A stretch of DNA of 64,000 bases from Nocardioides baculatus (GCF_016735675.1 NZ_JAERSG010000003.1:310001-374000); one strand, 5' to 3'. Counted from the first letter of the stretch, positions 53,149 to 64,000 are shown. Numbers and translations: made by a program. Notes: generated from the letters alone by a model not told the origin.

Positions 53149-54512
53149 CGACCGGCGCCCACGGTCTCGCGCGTGGTGTCGTACGACGATGCGTCGCGCA
53201 GGTCGCGCCGGTGGGTCTCGGGCAGGAAGTACACCGAGACCAGCGAGATCAGCGCCATCAGCATCACGTAGATCGCGACCGGCCAGACCGATCCGCTCCA
53301 CGCGCTGACGAGCGAGGTGCCGATGAGGGGCGCGACGGCGCCGGTCGGGATGACGCCGATCTGGTAGACCGCGCTCATGCCGGAGTAGCGCACGCGGGTC
53401 GGGAAGACCTCGGCGAACATCGCGCCCTCGGGGCCGAACATGATGCAGGCCGCGAGGCCCCAGCCGATCACGACGCCGAGCGTGATCAGCACGGCGTTCT
53501 CGGTGTTGACCAGGGCGAAGATCGGGACGGCGCTCACCAGGGCGAGACCAGCGCCGGTGGCGAAGACCGGTCGACGGCCGTAGCGGTCGGAGAGGCGGCC
53601 CGACACGAGGATCGCGGCGAAGCCGACGACCGAGGCGACCAGCAGCGCGTCGAGCACCACCGACGGCTTCAGCCCGAGCACGGTGACGGTGTAGGTGACG
53701 AGGAACGCGTTGTAGATGTTGAAGGTGACGCTCTCGCTGACGCGCGCGCCCATCGCGAGCAGGGTGACCTTGGGGTGCTTGCGGAAGACCTCGACGAGCG
53801 GCAGGGCGGCCTTCTCGTCGGCCTCCTCGATCTCCTTGAATGCCGGCGGCTCGTCGATCTTGAGGCGGATCACCAGACCGACCGCGACCAGCACGATCGA
53901 GATGAGGAACGGCACGCGCCAGCCCCACGACTGGAAGTCGTCCTCCGGCAGCTGGGTCACCGCGGTGACCGCCAGGGTCGAGGTGAGCAGGCCGATCGGC
54001 ACGCCGAGCTGCGGCCACGAGGAGAACCAGCCGCGCTTGTCGTCGGGGGCGTGCTCGACGCACAGCAGCACCGCGCCGCCCCACTCTCCGCCGAGGCCGA
54101 TGCCCTGGAGCATCCGGAGGAACAGGAGCAGCATCGGAGCCGCGACGCCGATGGCTGCGTAGTTGGGCAGCAGGCCCATCGCGAAGGTGGAGATGCCCAT
54201 GATGAGCATCGTCAGGACCAGCATCCGCTTGCGACCGATCCGGTCGCCGAAGTGGCCGAAGACGAAGCCGCCGAGCGGGCGCGTGACGAATCCGGCCGCG
54301 AAGGTGGCGAAGGAGAGCATCGTGCCGACCAGGGGGTCGACGGTCGGGAAGAACTGACCGTTGAAGACCAGCGCGGCCATCGTCCCGTAGAGGAAGAAGT
54401 CGTACCACTCGACGACGGATCCGAGCAGGCTCGCGCTCGCCACCCGCCGGATCTCGGCCTGGTCCTGCGCGGACTCGGGTGCGGCGACGGCCGTCTGACC
54501 CGGCTGTGTCAT
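53145..54512 (-). CDS. MHS-family MFS transporter
   Basis: A 455-residue major-facilitator with 12 membrane segments of the metabolite:H+ symporter family (ShiA/ProP-like). The first segment begins SLLGSVVEWYDFFLYGTMAALVF, the MHS N-terminal signature, and the loop 2-3 motif is FGHFGDRIGRKRML. Probably imports the organic sulfate ester (or exports a product) handled by the sulfatase it is coupled to. AAGGGAG Shine-Dalgarno before ATG 54512. First gene of the operon, divergent from the IclR regulator with inverted repeats between. Confidence 0.9.
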   Translation of the reverse strand: MTQPGQTAVAAPESAQDQAEIRRVASASLLGSVVEWYDFFLYGTMAALVFNGQFFPTVDPLVGTMLSFATFAAGFVTRPLGGFVFGHFGDRIGRKRMLVLTMLIMGISTFAMGLLPNYAAIGVAAPMLLLFLRMLQGIGLGGEWGGAVLLCVEHAPDDKRGWFSSWPQLGVPIGLLTSTLAVTAVTQLPEDDFQSWGWRVPFLISIVLVAVGLVIRLKIDEPPAFKEIEEADEKAALPLVEVFRKHPKVTLLAMGARVSESVTFNIYNAFLVTYTVTVLGLKPSVVLDALLVASVVGFAAILVSGRLSDRYGRRPVFATGAGLALVSAVPIFALVNTENAVLITLGVVIGWGLAACIMFGPEGAMFAEVFPTRVRYSGMSAVYQIGVIPTGAVAPLIGTSLVSAWSGSVWPVAIYVMLMALISLVSVYFLPETHRRDLRDASSYDTTRETVGAGR

Positions 54513-54530
54513 GTGATCTCCCTTGCCATG

Positions 54531-54570
54531 TGTCCCAATTTGCGGGACAGTGATCCCCGTTGTGGGACAC
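54531..54570. promoter_or_regulatory. Probable IclR operator region
   Basis: The inverted repeat tgtccc-aatttgc-gggaca (54531-54549) lies 18 bp upstream of the transporter start. A second gggaca-containing box (tgtgggacac, 54561-54570) follows about 12 bp further on. Repeated gggaca half-sites in the divergent gap between an IclR gene and its target operon are the usual arrangement for an autoregulated operator. The binding protein is inferred. Confidence 0.6.
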
Positions 54571-54649
54571 GACTGATCAGTCTTCGGACGGCGGGCGAGC
54601 CTGTCAAGGAGTGCCCGACATCCCCTGTCACCGACCGAGGAGTGCGCGC

Positions 54650-55438
54650 ATGCCCCTGTCACCCGGCCCGAGCGATCCCTCGCCGGACGAGCGCGGCCTG
54701 CTGCGGCGTGCCGTCGCGGTGCTCGACTCGCTGGCCGACGACACCGCGGCACCGAGCGTGCGGGCGATCGCCGACCGGACCGGCCTGTCCAAGTCGGCGG
54801 TCCAGCGCATCCTGGTCGAGCTGGAGTCGGTCGACCTCGCGGTGCAGGACCCGGCGACGCGCCGCTACCGCCTCGGCCCGCGGACACTCGCCCTCGGTGC
54901 GGCCTACCAGCGCGGGCTGAGCCTGCACGCCGCTGCGATCGGCCCGATGACCGAGCTCGCCGCCGAGGTGTCCGAGACCGTGGGACTGTCGGTGGGGCGC
55001 GCGGACCGGATGATCCACGTCGAGCAGGTGGAGGCGCAGCGCCGCCTCAGCGCCCGCTTCGACGTCGGCCGCCCACTCCCCCTGTGGTTCGGCGCCCCTG
55101 CACGGGTGCTCCTCGCCGAGCGGTCCGACGACGACATCTCCCGCGTCCTCGAGGTCCGCGAGCTCACCGACATCGAGCCCGCCAACCCGCCGACGGCCGC
55201 CGAGCTGCGGCGCCAGCTGCACGACGTACGCCGGACGGGGCACGCGCGGGCGCTCGAGGAGACGATCGCGGGGGTGCACACCTTGTCCGTCCCGGTGCGC
55301 GGCGCCCTCGACGAGCTGGCCGCCGTGCTGTCGATCACCGCGCCGTCGGAGCGGCTCCCCGTCGAGCGGATGGACGAGGTGCTCCCCAGCCTTGTCGGGG
55401 CGGCGGCGCAGATCTCCGGGAGTCTCGGGCACCGCTGA
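54650..55438 (+). CDS. IclR-family transcriptional regulator
   Basis: A 262-residue regulator. The winged helix-turn-helix occupies about residues 15-70 (PSVRAIADRTGLSKSAVQRILVELES then YRLGPRTLALG), and the C-terminal effector-binding GAF-like domain covers about 85-255 (GLSVGRADRMIHVEQVE and GVHTLSVPVRGALDELAAVLSIT). ATG with GAGGAG upstream. Probably senses the sulfate ester or its product and controls the divergent transporter-sulfatase operon through the repeats at 54531. Confidence 0.92.
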   Translation: MPLSPGPSDPSPDERGLLRRAVAVLDSLADDTAAPSVRAIADRTGLSKSAVQRILVELESVDLAVQDPATRRYRLGPRTLALGAAYQRGLSLHAAAIGPMTELAAEVSETVGLSVGRADRMIHVEQVEAQRRLSARFDVGRPLPLWFGAPARVLLAERSDDDISRVLEVRELTDIEPANPPTAAELRRQLHDVRRTGHARALEETIAGVHTLSVPVRGALDELAAVLSITAPSERLPVERMDEVLPSLVGAAAQISGSLGHR

Positions 55439-55451
55439 GGGCGGCTCGACG

Positions 55452-56576
<1,125 letters not shown>

Positions 56577-56668
56577 GATTCCCCCGAATCTGATGACGCC
56601 GACGATCCTGCCACGTGCGACGCGGCGCCGGTGCTCCTTCGGGGTGAGGCGACGCCGAGGAGTCGGTC

Positions 56669-57292
56669 TCAGAACTCGTAGCCGAACTCGCGGATCGTGC
56701 GCTCGAACCGCTCGGCCACGATCTCGGCGTCGCCCGGGCCGTAGAGCTCGCGGTAGTGCGGGCCGCTCCCCTGCTTGGCGTGCGGAAGGTCGAGGTCCAA
56801 CCCCAGGCGGGACGAGATGTCGGCGACAGCGGCCGGCAGCTCCTCGTAGCGGTAGACCTCGTCGCAGATCACGCGGCCGCCCATCCGGTAGAGCCGCTCG
56901 TTGAGCGCCAGCCGGTCGAGTCGCCGCGGGGTGCGGACGAACTCGGCGAACGTCTTGGAGAAGCTCGGCTTGCGCGCGCTGTAGCGCCACGACGACGCCA
57001 CCACGTCGAACGGGTTCCGCTCGACGGCGAAGGTGAAGTAGTCGTCCCAGGTCTGCTGGCCGATCACCTGGATGACCCGGCGCGCACCCATGTGGGCGTA
57101 CGAGCTGGGGTCGGTGTCGTCGTTCTGCGGAGGCACTCCCCCGGCGGCGGCGCGCAGCTCCTCGTCGGCCGGGCTGATCCTGGTGACGATGTCGTCGGGT
57201 CCGCAGTGGCGTGACAGCGCGATCTCGAGGCTGGTGCCGGCGGTCTTGCGCGTCTTGACGAAGACGAACCGGTGGGCGTGCGAGGCGATCAC
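56669..57292 (-). CDS. Sulfotransferase family protein
   Basis: A 207-residue PAPS-dependent sulfotransferase of the sulfotransferase-2 (carbohydrate) type. The 5'-phosphosulfate loop is FVFVKTRKTAGTSLEIAL (residues about 9-26), and the 3'-phosphate contact region is FTFAVERNPFDVVASSWRY. Conserved YRYEELPAAVADISSRLGL and REFGYEF at the C-terminus fit. Cytosolic, no signal peptide; GTG start. Would sulfate a glycan or lipid. It is followed by the SGNH hydrolase gene and preceded by the K+ channel gene on the same strand; whether its product relates to the sulfatase operon 2 kb away is untested. Confidence 0.82.
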   Translation of the reverse strand: MIASHAHRFVFVKTRKTAGTSLEIALSRHCGPDDIVTRISPADEELRAAAGGVPPQNDDTDPSSYAHMGARRVIQVIGQQTWDDYFTFAVERNPFDVVASSWRYSARKPSFSKTFAEFVRTPRRLDRLALNERLYRMGGRVICDEVYRYEELPAAVADISSRLGLDLDLPHAKQGSGPHYRELYGPGDAEIVAERFERTIREFGYEF

Positions 57293-57307
57293 CGGACCAC
57301 CACCACG

Positions 57308-58396
57308 TCAGTCGTCCTCGTCGGCGAGCTCTTCGCCGTGCGTGCCGGGGCGCGGCGCCCACGGCAGCTCCTTGGCCGGGCGTACGACGATGAGGCGGTC
57401 GCCGCGGGCGAGCAGCGAGACCACCGGGTCGAAGTAGCGGTAGACCTTCTCGTCGCGGACGACGGCGATCACCTGGTCGGGCAGGCGCTGCGGCTGCTTG
57501 CCGACCTCGTTGACGAGCAGGTCGCGCTCGGCGACCTCCAGCCCCTCGCCGTACGTCATCAGGTCCTCCATCACCGAGCCGAGGGTCGGCGACATCGACG
57601 AGAGGCCGAGCAGCCGCCCGACGGCGTCGGAGGAGGTGATGACCGAGTTGGCGCCGGACTGCCGCATCAGCGGGACGTTCTCGTGCTCGCGCACGGCGGC
57701 GACGATCCAGGCGTCGGGGTTGAGCTGGCGGACGGTCAGCGTGACGAGGACGTTGGAGTCGTCACGGTCGGTGGTGATGATGACGTGGGTGGCCTTCTCC
57801 ACCTCGGCCTGGCGCAGCACGCCGCGACGGGTGGCGTCGCCGGCGATCACGACCATCCCGTCGCGGTTGCCGTCGGCGACGGCGACGGGGCTCGGGTCCA
57901 CCACCGTGATCGCCTCGCGCTCGTAGCCGTTGTTGACGAGGGTCTCGATCGCGCTGCGGCCCTTGGTGCCGTAGCCGACGACGACGACGTGCTGGTCCAT
58001 CTTCTTCCTCCATCGGGAGACCCGGATCATCTCGCGCCCCTGGGAGGCGAGGACCTCGAGCGTGGTGCCGATCAGCAGGACCAGGAAGGCGATGCGCGCC
58101 GGTGTGATCACCAGTGCGTTGACCAGCCGGGCCTGGGGGGTGAACGGGGCGATGTCGCCGTAGCCGGTCGTGCTGAGCGTGACGGTCGTGTAGTAGAAGG
58201 CGTCGAGGAGGCTGATCTCGTTGTTCGGGTCGTTGCCGTCGACGTAGCCCTCGCGGTCGAGGTAGACCAGCAGCACCGTGCCCACGAGGATGCCGAGCGC
58301 CATCAGCAGCCGCCGGGCCAGCTCCCACCACGGCGAGCGGTTGCGCTCGGGGAGGGACACCCGGCCGACGCTGGGCTGGTGGCTCGACGTCGACAC
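57308..58396 (-). CDS. Two-TM potassium channel with RCK/TrkA-N domain
   Basis: A 362-residue K+ channel subunit. TM1 is LLMALGILVGTVLLVYL. The pore helix and filter are FYYTTVTLSTTGYGDIAPFT (TTGYGD selectivity filter), and TM2 is ITPARIAFLVLLIGTTLEVL. A Rossmann RCK_N domain follows (VVVVGYGTKGRSAIETLVNNG, GDATRRGVL) and then a TrkA-C domain (about residues 285-362). The GYGxxG nucleotide loop is intact, so ATP/ADP or NAD gating is plausible. GTG start 2 bp after the YihY stop, hence co-transcribed. Confidence 0.92.
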   Translation of the reverse strand: MSTSSHQPSVGRVSLPERNRSPWWELARRLLMALGILVGTVLLVYLDREGYVDGNDPNNEISLLDAFYYTTVTLSTTGYGDIAPFTPQARLVNALVITPARIAFLVLLIGTTLEVLASQGREMIRVSRWRKKMDQHVVVVGYGTKGRSAIETLVNNGYEREAITVVDPSPVAVADGNRDGMVVIAGDATRRGVLRQAEVEKATHVIITTDRDDSNVLVTLTVRQLNPDAWIVAAVREHENVPLMRQSGANSVITSSDAVGRLLGLSSMSPTLGSVMEDLMTYGEGLEVAERDLLVNEVGKQPQRLPDQVIAVVRDEKVYRYFDPVVSLLARGDRLIVVRPAKELPWAPRPGTHGEELADEDD

Positions 58397-58398
58397 GG

Positions 58399-59364
58399 TC
58401 AGGAGTCTCGCACGCCCATGCGCTCGCGCAGGCGCTGCACCATCTCGAGCCGCGCGCGCGTCGTCGTCTTCTGCGGGAAGACGGTGTCGAAGGCCGCGTT
58501 GACGGCCGCGCCGATCAGCACGGCGAGGGCGAGGAGGTAGAGCCAGAGCAGCACGGCGATGGGGGCGGCCAGCGGGCCGTAGATCGACCGCGACTCGGCC
58601 GCGGTGACCGTGAGCACCCACCGCAGGACGTAGGACCCGGCGACCCAGCAGAACAGCGAGAACGTCGCACCGGGCAGGTTGAACGTCCACTTCGTCCGCA
58701 CCGGGACGGACACGTGGTAGAGCGTGGCGAGGAAGCAGATGCACAGCGCGAGGACGAGCGGCCAGTAGAGGCTGTTGACGAAGTCGAGCCGTTCGGGCAG
58801 CACCCGGTCGACCAGCGTCGGGCCGGCCACCACCAGCGGGATGCTGATCGCGCCCGTGATCATCGCCAGCACGTAGAGCACGAACGACAGCGCCCGTGTC
58901 GCCACGATCCCGCGGTGCCCGCCGAGGCCGTGCATGATCGTGATGGTGTCGACGAAGACGTTGAGCGCGCGCGATCCCGACCACAGCGCGAGGATGAACC
59001 CGATCGAGATCACGTCGTAGCGACCGCCGTCCAGGACGGTGTCGATGGTGGGGCGGATGATGCTGTTGACGGCCCTCTCGGTGAGCGCCTGGCGCGACAC
59101 CTCCAGCACCGCGTTGCGGATGTCGTCGACCTGGGTCGCGCTGAAGCTGTCGCTGACGTAGCCGACGGCACCGGCGAGCGCGAACACCAGCGGCGGCACC
59201 GACAGCACCGCGAAGAACGCCGCCTCGGCCGCCAGCCCGGTGACCCGGTTGCGCAGGCACGAGCCGACCGTCGTCACGATCACCCGCCAGAGGTGCTCAC
59301 GACCACTGCGGGCGAGGACCTCGATCCGGCGCGGGGCAGGGTTCTGCTCGCGCGCCTCGACCAT
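58399..59364 (-). CDS. YihY/BrkB-family membrane protein
   Basis: A 321-residue protein with six membrane segments. Hallmark stretches are LAAEAAFFAVLSVPPLVFALAG near the N-terminus, IGFILALWSGSRALNVFVDTI in the middle (the WSxSR box), LPGATFSLFCWVAGSYVLRW and YGPLAAPIAVLLWLYLLAL near the end. The family was once called ribonuclease BN, which is not supported; function unknown. The ATG at 59364 lacks a strong ribosome-binding site. Divergent from the acyl-CoA dehydrogenase gene at 59426. Confidence 0.9.
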   Translation of the reverse strand: MVEAREQNPAPRRIEVLARSGREHLWRVIVTTVGSCLRNRVTGLAAEAAFFAVLSVPPLVFALAGAVGYVSDSFSATQVDDIRNAVLEVSRQALTERAVNSIIRPTIDTVLDGGRYDVISIGFILALWSGSRALNVFVDTITIMHGLGGHRGIVATRALSFVLYVLAMITGAISIPLVVAGPTLVDRVLPERLDFVNSLYWPLVLALCICFLATLYHVSVPVRTKWTFNLPGATFSLFCWVAGSYVLRWVLTVTAAESRSIYGPLAAPIAVLLWLYLLALAVLIGAAVNAAFDTVFPQKTTTRARLEMVQRLRERMGVRDS

Positions 59365-59425
59365 GCCGCCAACGCTAGTCGAGCACCCGCCCGCGAGCCG
59401 CTTCACCACGCTCTACGTTATGCGC

Positions 59426-61075
59426 ATGAGCGACCTCCGCGCGGCCACGAACCAGACACCCCCGCTGATCGGGCACAACGTCGTCACCTCCGACGCCGCC
59501 CTGACCGAGGCGGTCACCCGCTACGGGTCGGCCGACCTCGTCGAGGAGCTCGCCCCGCTCGGCGCCGAGGCCGGCACCGCGGAGGCCCGCGAGCACGGCC
59601 GGCTCGCCAACCGCCACCACCCCGAGCTGACGACGTACGACAGGTTCGGCAACCGGATCGACGAGGTCGAGTTCCACCCGTCGTGGCACTGGCTGATGGA
59701 GCGCGCGGTCGGCCACGGCCTGCAGGCGGCACCGTGGGAGCAGCAGGACGGCGGGGACGCGCACGCCCACCTGCGGCGCGCGGCCGGCTTCTTCGCGTGG
59801 TCGCAGACCGAGCCCGGCCACGGCTGCCCGATCTCGATGACGTACGCCGCCGTGCCGGCGCTGCGGGCCGACGACGCGATCGCCAAGGAGTGGACCCCCC
59901 TCCTGGCGGCGCGGTCCTACGACCCGGGCGTGCGACCGCGGACCGAGAAGCTCGGCGCGCTCGCGGGGATGGGGATGACCGAGAAGCAGGGCGGCTCCGA
60001 CGTGCGGGCCAACCAGACCCGCGCGCTGCCGACCGCGGAGGACGGGTGGTACACGCTGCACGGCCACAAGTGGTTCACCTCGGCGCCGATGAACGACGTC
60101 TTCCTCGTGCTCGCCCAGGCCGAGGGCGGGATGACCTGCTTCGTCGTCCCGCGCGTGCTCGCCGACGGCACCCGCAACCGGATCGACGTGGTGCGGCTCA
60201 AGGACAAGCTCGGCAACCGGTCCAACGCCTCCAGCGAGCTCGAGCTCGACGGCACGCTGGCCCAGCGACTCGGCGACGAGGGCCGCGGCGTGCGGACCAT
60301 CATCGACATGGTCGCGGCGACCCGCCTCGACTGCGTGCTCGGCTCGGCGTCGTTGATGCGGCACGCGCTGGCGGAGGCCTCGTGGCACGTGGCGCACCGC
60401 TCGGCCTTCGGCGGGCCGCTCGTCGACAAGCCGCTGATGCAGAACGTCGTCGCCGACCTGGCCGTCGAGTCGGAGGCCGCCACCGCGCTGGCGATGCGGC
60501 TCGCCTCGGCGGTCGACCGGCCCGGGGACCCCCACGAGGTCGCCCTGCGCCGCATCGCGCTCCCCCTCGCCAAGTTCTGGGTCTGCAAGCGCACGCCGGC
60601 GATGGTCGCCGAGGCGCTCGAGTGCCTCGGTGGCAACGGCTACGTCGAGGACTCGGGGCTGCCGCTGCTGTTCCGCGAGTCGCCGCTGAACTCGATCTGG
60701 GAGGGCTCGGGCAACGTCAACGCCCTCGACGTGCTGCGCGCCCTGGGCCGCGAGCCGGAGGTCCTCCAGGCGTGGATCACCGAGGTCGGCGCCGCGCGCG
60801 GGGCGGACAGCCGCCTCGACCGGGCCGTCGACGACACCCTGGCTCTCCTGGGTGAGGGAATGGGCGACTCCGGCGCCCTCGAGTCGGGTGCGCGGCTGCT
60901 CGCGGGTCGGATGGCCGCCTGCCTCCAGGGCTCGCTGCTCGTCCGCTTCGCCCCGGCCGAGGTCGCGGACGCCTTCTGCAGCAGTCGGTTCGGGACGTCG
61001 TACGGCGGCACGTTCGGGATGCTGACGAGCGGCTCGCTGCGGGAGATCGTGGACCGGGCCACTCCCTGGGGGTGA
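59426..61075 (+). CDS. AidB-like acyl-CoA dehydrogenase
   Basis: A 549-residue flavoprotein of the AidB/acyl-CoA dehydrogenase superfamily, longer than short-chain types because of the extra N-terminal part and C-terminal ~120-residue helical extension. FAD/acyl sites are ISMTYAAVPAL, GMTEKQGGSDVRANQTRAL and WFTSAPMNDVFLVLAQA; MVAEALECLGGNGYVEDSGL and RESPLNSIWEGSGNVNALDVLR match AidB. The start is ATG 59426; an ATG 6 bp upstream is also in frame. A -10-like tacgtt ends seven bases before the ATG, so a leaderless transcript is likely. In E. coli AidB binds DNA and protects from alkylation; here only the dehydrogenase fold is certain. Confidence 0.9.
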   Translation: MSDLRAATNQTPPLIGHNVVTSDAALTEAVTRYGSADLVEELAPLGAEAGTAEAREHGRLANRHHPELTTYDRFGNRIDEVEFHPSWHWLMERAVGHGLQAAPWEQQDGGDAHAHLRRAAGFFAWSQTEPGHGCPISMTYAAVPALRADDAIAKEWTPLLAARSYDPGVRPRTEKLGALAGMGMTEKQGGSDVRANQTRALPTAEDGWYTLHGHKWFTSAPMNDVFLVLAQAEGGMTCFVVPRVLADGTRNRIDVVRLKDKLGNRSNASSELELDGTLAQRLGDEGRGVRTIIDMVAATRLDCVLGSASLMRHALAEASWHVAHRSAFGGPLVDKPLMQNVVADLAVESEAATALAMRLASAVDRPGDPHEVALRRIALPLAKFWVCKRTPAMVAEALECLGGNGYVEDSGLPLLFRESPLNSIWEGSGNVNALDVLRALGREPEVLQAWITEVGAARGADSRLDRAVDDTLALLGEGMGDSGALESGARLLAGRMAACLQGSLLVRFAPAEVADAFCSSRFGTSYGGTFGMLTSGSLREIVDRATPWG

Positions 61076-61079
61076 AGGC

Positions 61080-61096
61080 GTCAGGACTTTCCTGAC
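61080..61096 (+). promoter_or_regulatory. Inverted repeat upstream of the first Sm-like gene
   Basis: gtcagga-ctt-tcctgac, 7-bp arms, 5 bp after the dehydrogenase stop and 62 bp before the TTG at 61159. Could be a small terminator or an operator. A related but asymmetric sequence (tcaagtttccccga, 61511-61524) lies upstream of the second paralogue, which favours a regulatory reading, weakly. Confidence 0.35.
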
Positions 61097-61158
61097 CCAA
61101 AGGGCCCGCAGACCTCGTCGACGTACTACCGTTGACAGTTCCTTGAGGAGGTCGGACG

Positions 61159-61470
61159 TTGTCCAGCAGGTCCAGCACGCTCTTCACCGTCGGCACCCTG
61201 CTGCGGCACGCCCAGGACTCGGGCGCGTCCGTCCGGGTGCTCGTCGACGGGTGCTGGCTCGACGGCCGGATCGTCGCGGCCGACCAGCACGGCGTGGTCC
61301 TCGAGGAGGGGCCGGACGGGCAGGTGCTCGTGCGCCTCGACAGCATCACCGCTGTGGGCTTCTCGCGCGCCGAGATCGATGCCGAGGCAGGCTCGGAGGA
61401 GCAGGAGGTGCGGTCTCACGGCCGACGCGTCCGCGAGCCCATCGAGGCGGGTCCGGTCACGTCCTCCTGA
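61159..61470 (+). CDS. Small Sm/Hfq-fold-like protein, first of two tandem paralogues
   Basis: A 103-residue protein of no named family. TTG start with an excellent GAGGAGG seven bases upstream. Residues about 10-70 have an Sm-fold pattern: helix (VGTLLRHAQDSG), strand 1 (SVRVLVDGCW), a strand 2 G-[RI]-x-[AD]-D pattern (LDGRIVAADQHGVVLEEG), strand 4-like QVLVRL and final DSITAVGFSR. Placed against E. coli Hfq, the glycine, the Asp of xGxxxxxDxxxxxLL and the I-x-x-V end align; the Hfq KH motif is replaced by RLD. A conserved C-terminal RSHG...PIEAGPV motif is shared with the paralogue. Actinobacteria lack a canonical Hfq, so this is a suggestion, not an identification. Confidence 0.65.
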   Translation: MSSRSSTLFTVGTLLRHAQDSGASVRVLVDGCWLDGRIVAADQHGVVLEEGPDGQVLVRLDSITAVGFSRAEIDAEAGSEEQEVRSHGRRVREPIEAGPVTSS

Positions 61471-61633
61471 CCCGGTCCAGACCAGCCCCCGCGTGAGAAC
61501 GCGCCGATCATCAAGTTTCCCCGAAGTCCTCGCCCACGCTCGGGTCATCGGCAATCCGGCGCTGCAGACGCGGCATACGTTCGTCCCACTGCGGCTGTGG
61601 GGGCTGCACGACTGATACCTGTGGGGGTACGGC

Positions 61634-61964
61634 ATGACGAAGATCTCCAGCACGATGCTCAGCGTCGGCACGTTGCTGCGACGCGCAGAGGACACGGGCA
61701 CGCCCGTGAAGATCCTCGTCGAGGGCTACTGGATCGAAGGCCGCGTCCTCGGGTGCGACGGGCTGGGCGCCGTCCTCGACGACGGTGCCGGGAACCAGTC
61801 CCTCGTCCGGCTCGACCAGGTCGCCGCCGTGACGTTCTCCCGCGCGGCGATGGAGGACGACCCGGTGGGCGCCGGAGCCCGCTCGCACGGGGCCGGCAGC
61901 TCCGGGCCGATCGAGGCCGGCCCGGTGAACGTTCCGGGCCAGACCCGCGGCGAGCACTACTTCC

Positions 61965-61984
<20 letters not shown>
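61634..61984 (+). CDS. Small Sm/Hfq-fold-like protein, second of two tandem paralogues
   Basis: A 116-residue paralogue of the 61159 gene product; roughly half the positions are identical from SST through FSRA. The same pattern recurs: VGTLLRRAEDTG, VKILVEGYWIEG, RVLGCDGLGAVL, NQSLVRLDQVAAVTFSRA, then RSHG and PIEAGPV. It has an extra C-terminal tail ending GEHYFLTAKPY. ATG start with ggggg seven bases upstream. The 163-bp gap to its neighbour contains no gene and its own promoter is likely. Its 3' end overlaps the convergent pgm end by 20 bp. Function unknown; an RNA-binding Sm ring is the leading guess. Confidence 0.65.
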
Positions 61985-63608
<1,624 letters not shown>

Positions 63609-63757
63609 GCGCCCATCTTGGTGGGTCGCGCAACCGGCGTCGACGGTGGCGGGCGAGAAAGGTGTCGCGCGTTGTCGAATCGGGCAGGGTCGGTCCGTCA
63701 GAGTGATGAGGTCGCAGTCCTGCGGTCCGACACACCTCCTGGAGGAGAGCCACACCG

Positions 63758-64000
63758 ATGAGCCGCTACATGATCCTGCTGCCCGCACCCGAGGCCGAGT
63801 GGGCGGACCTGCCGCCCGAGGAGCACGAGAAGGGCATGCGCTCCCACCAGCAGTTCCACGAGGACCTGAAGGCGGGTGGCCACGAGCTGCTCGTCGCCGG
63901 CCCCCTGGAGCCGTCGGCAGCCGCCACCTCGATGCGTCCCGACGGCGCGGGCGGGACCCTGGTCACCGACGGCCCGTTCACCGAGTCGGCCGAGCAGGTC
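63758..64000 (+). CDS. YciI-family protein (truncated by window end)
   Basis: First 81 codons of a YCII-type protein with a ferredoxin-like fold. MSRYMILLPAPEAEWADLPPEE is the usual entry, and VTDGPFTESAEQV carries the conserved DGPFxE box. A strong GGAGGAG Shine-Dalgarno lies ten bases before the ATG. Family members occur next to ECF sigma factors of the SigJ/'ECF41-42' kind in actinomycetes and one may lie downstream, outside the window. The gene continues past the window end. Confidence 0.88.
   Translation, partial: MSRYMILLPAPEAEWADLPPEEHEKGMRSHQQFHEDLKAGGHELLVAGPLEPSAAATSMRPDGAGGTLVTDGPFTESAEQV

Noticed and set aside
61501..61560. Flagellar sigma (GCCGATAA-type) promoter before the second Sm-like gene
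   Set aside because: gccgatca and tcaag are present but in the wrong order and spacing for a -35/-10 pair.

Overview
The window is 64 kb of very GC-rich chromosome. Its gene content (HGxxPAAW and TIGR02234 proteins in a trp operon, a PdtaR-type ANTAR regulator, DUF2613 beside an AftD-like giant membrane protein, DUF3068, many GTG starts and overlapping ATGA/GTGA junctions) points to an actinomycete, most like Nocardioides and relatives. The genus is a guess from memory, not a computed placement. No phage and no insertion sequence was seen, and no stretch longer than 300 bases lacks a gene.

Layout. 0.2-5.2 kb: a phosphotransferase-family kinase, a secreted calcium-repeat protein, and a coupled methyltransferase/acyltransferase pair. 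5.1-9.6 kb (minus): MoxR ATPase, DUF58 and a TgpA-like transglutaminase-fold protein that appears to lack its catalytic residues. 9.7-11.4 kb: a methyltransferase and a DUF3068 protein. 11.5-24.5 kb: a surface-glycan locus. A tightly packed minus-strand operon (AftD-like DUF3367 protein, two polytopic proteins, DUF2613, GT2, GT4) is divergent from a plus-strand pair (another polytopic protein and a flippase). 24.5-28.3 kb: polA, a hotdog thioesterase and a GNAT acetyltransferase. 28.4-33.4 kb: a complete branched-chain amino-acid type ABC transporter (livKHMGF order) with a strong hairpin between the binding protein and the permeases. 33.5-36.6 kb: pdtaR, tRNA-Leu(CAA), a free-standing LAGLIDADG homing endonuclease starting 5 nt after the tRNA, and pyruvate kinase. 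36.7-49.5 kb (minus): gltBD, lgt, a Sco1-like protein, trpCBA with its associated membrane proteins, hisI and a pabC-like lyase. 49.6-49.9 kb: tRNA-Gly, -Cys and -Val with a clear promoter and terminator. 51.2-55.4 kb: an IclR-controlled sulfatase operon (MHS transporter, Cys-type sulfatase) whose formylglycine-generating enzyme gene is a deleted, frameshifted remnant. 55.4-64 kb: SGNH hydrolase, sulfotransferase, K+ channel, YihY protein, AidB-like acyl-CoA dehydrogenase, two tandem paralogous small proteins that look like Sm/Hfq-fold proteins, phosphoglucomutase and the start of a YciI-family gene.

How the parts work together: Lgt would lipidate the lipoproteins predicted here (LivK, Sco1-like, the 50.5 kb lipoprotein). 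The 11.5-24.5 kb genes have the usual ingredients for building and exporting a lipid-linked glycan: a GT2 of the polyprenyl-phosphate type, GT-C-like enzymes and a flippase. The sulfatase operon would import and cleave a sulfate ester under IclR control, but it must get its formylglycine-generating enzyme from elsewhere.

The most interesting items are the Sm-like paralogue pair at 61.2-62.0 kb, the decayed FGE gene beside an intact Cys-type sulfatase, the homing endonuclease abutting tRNA-Leu, and the apparently inactive transglutaminase with a 12-bp repeat tract near its start.
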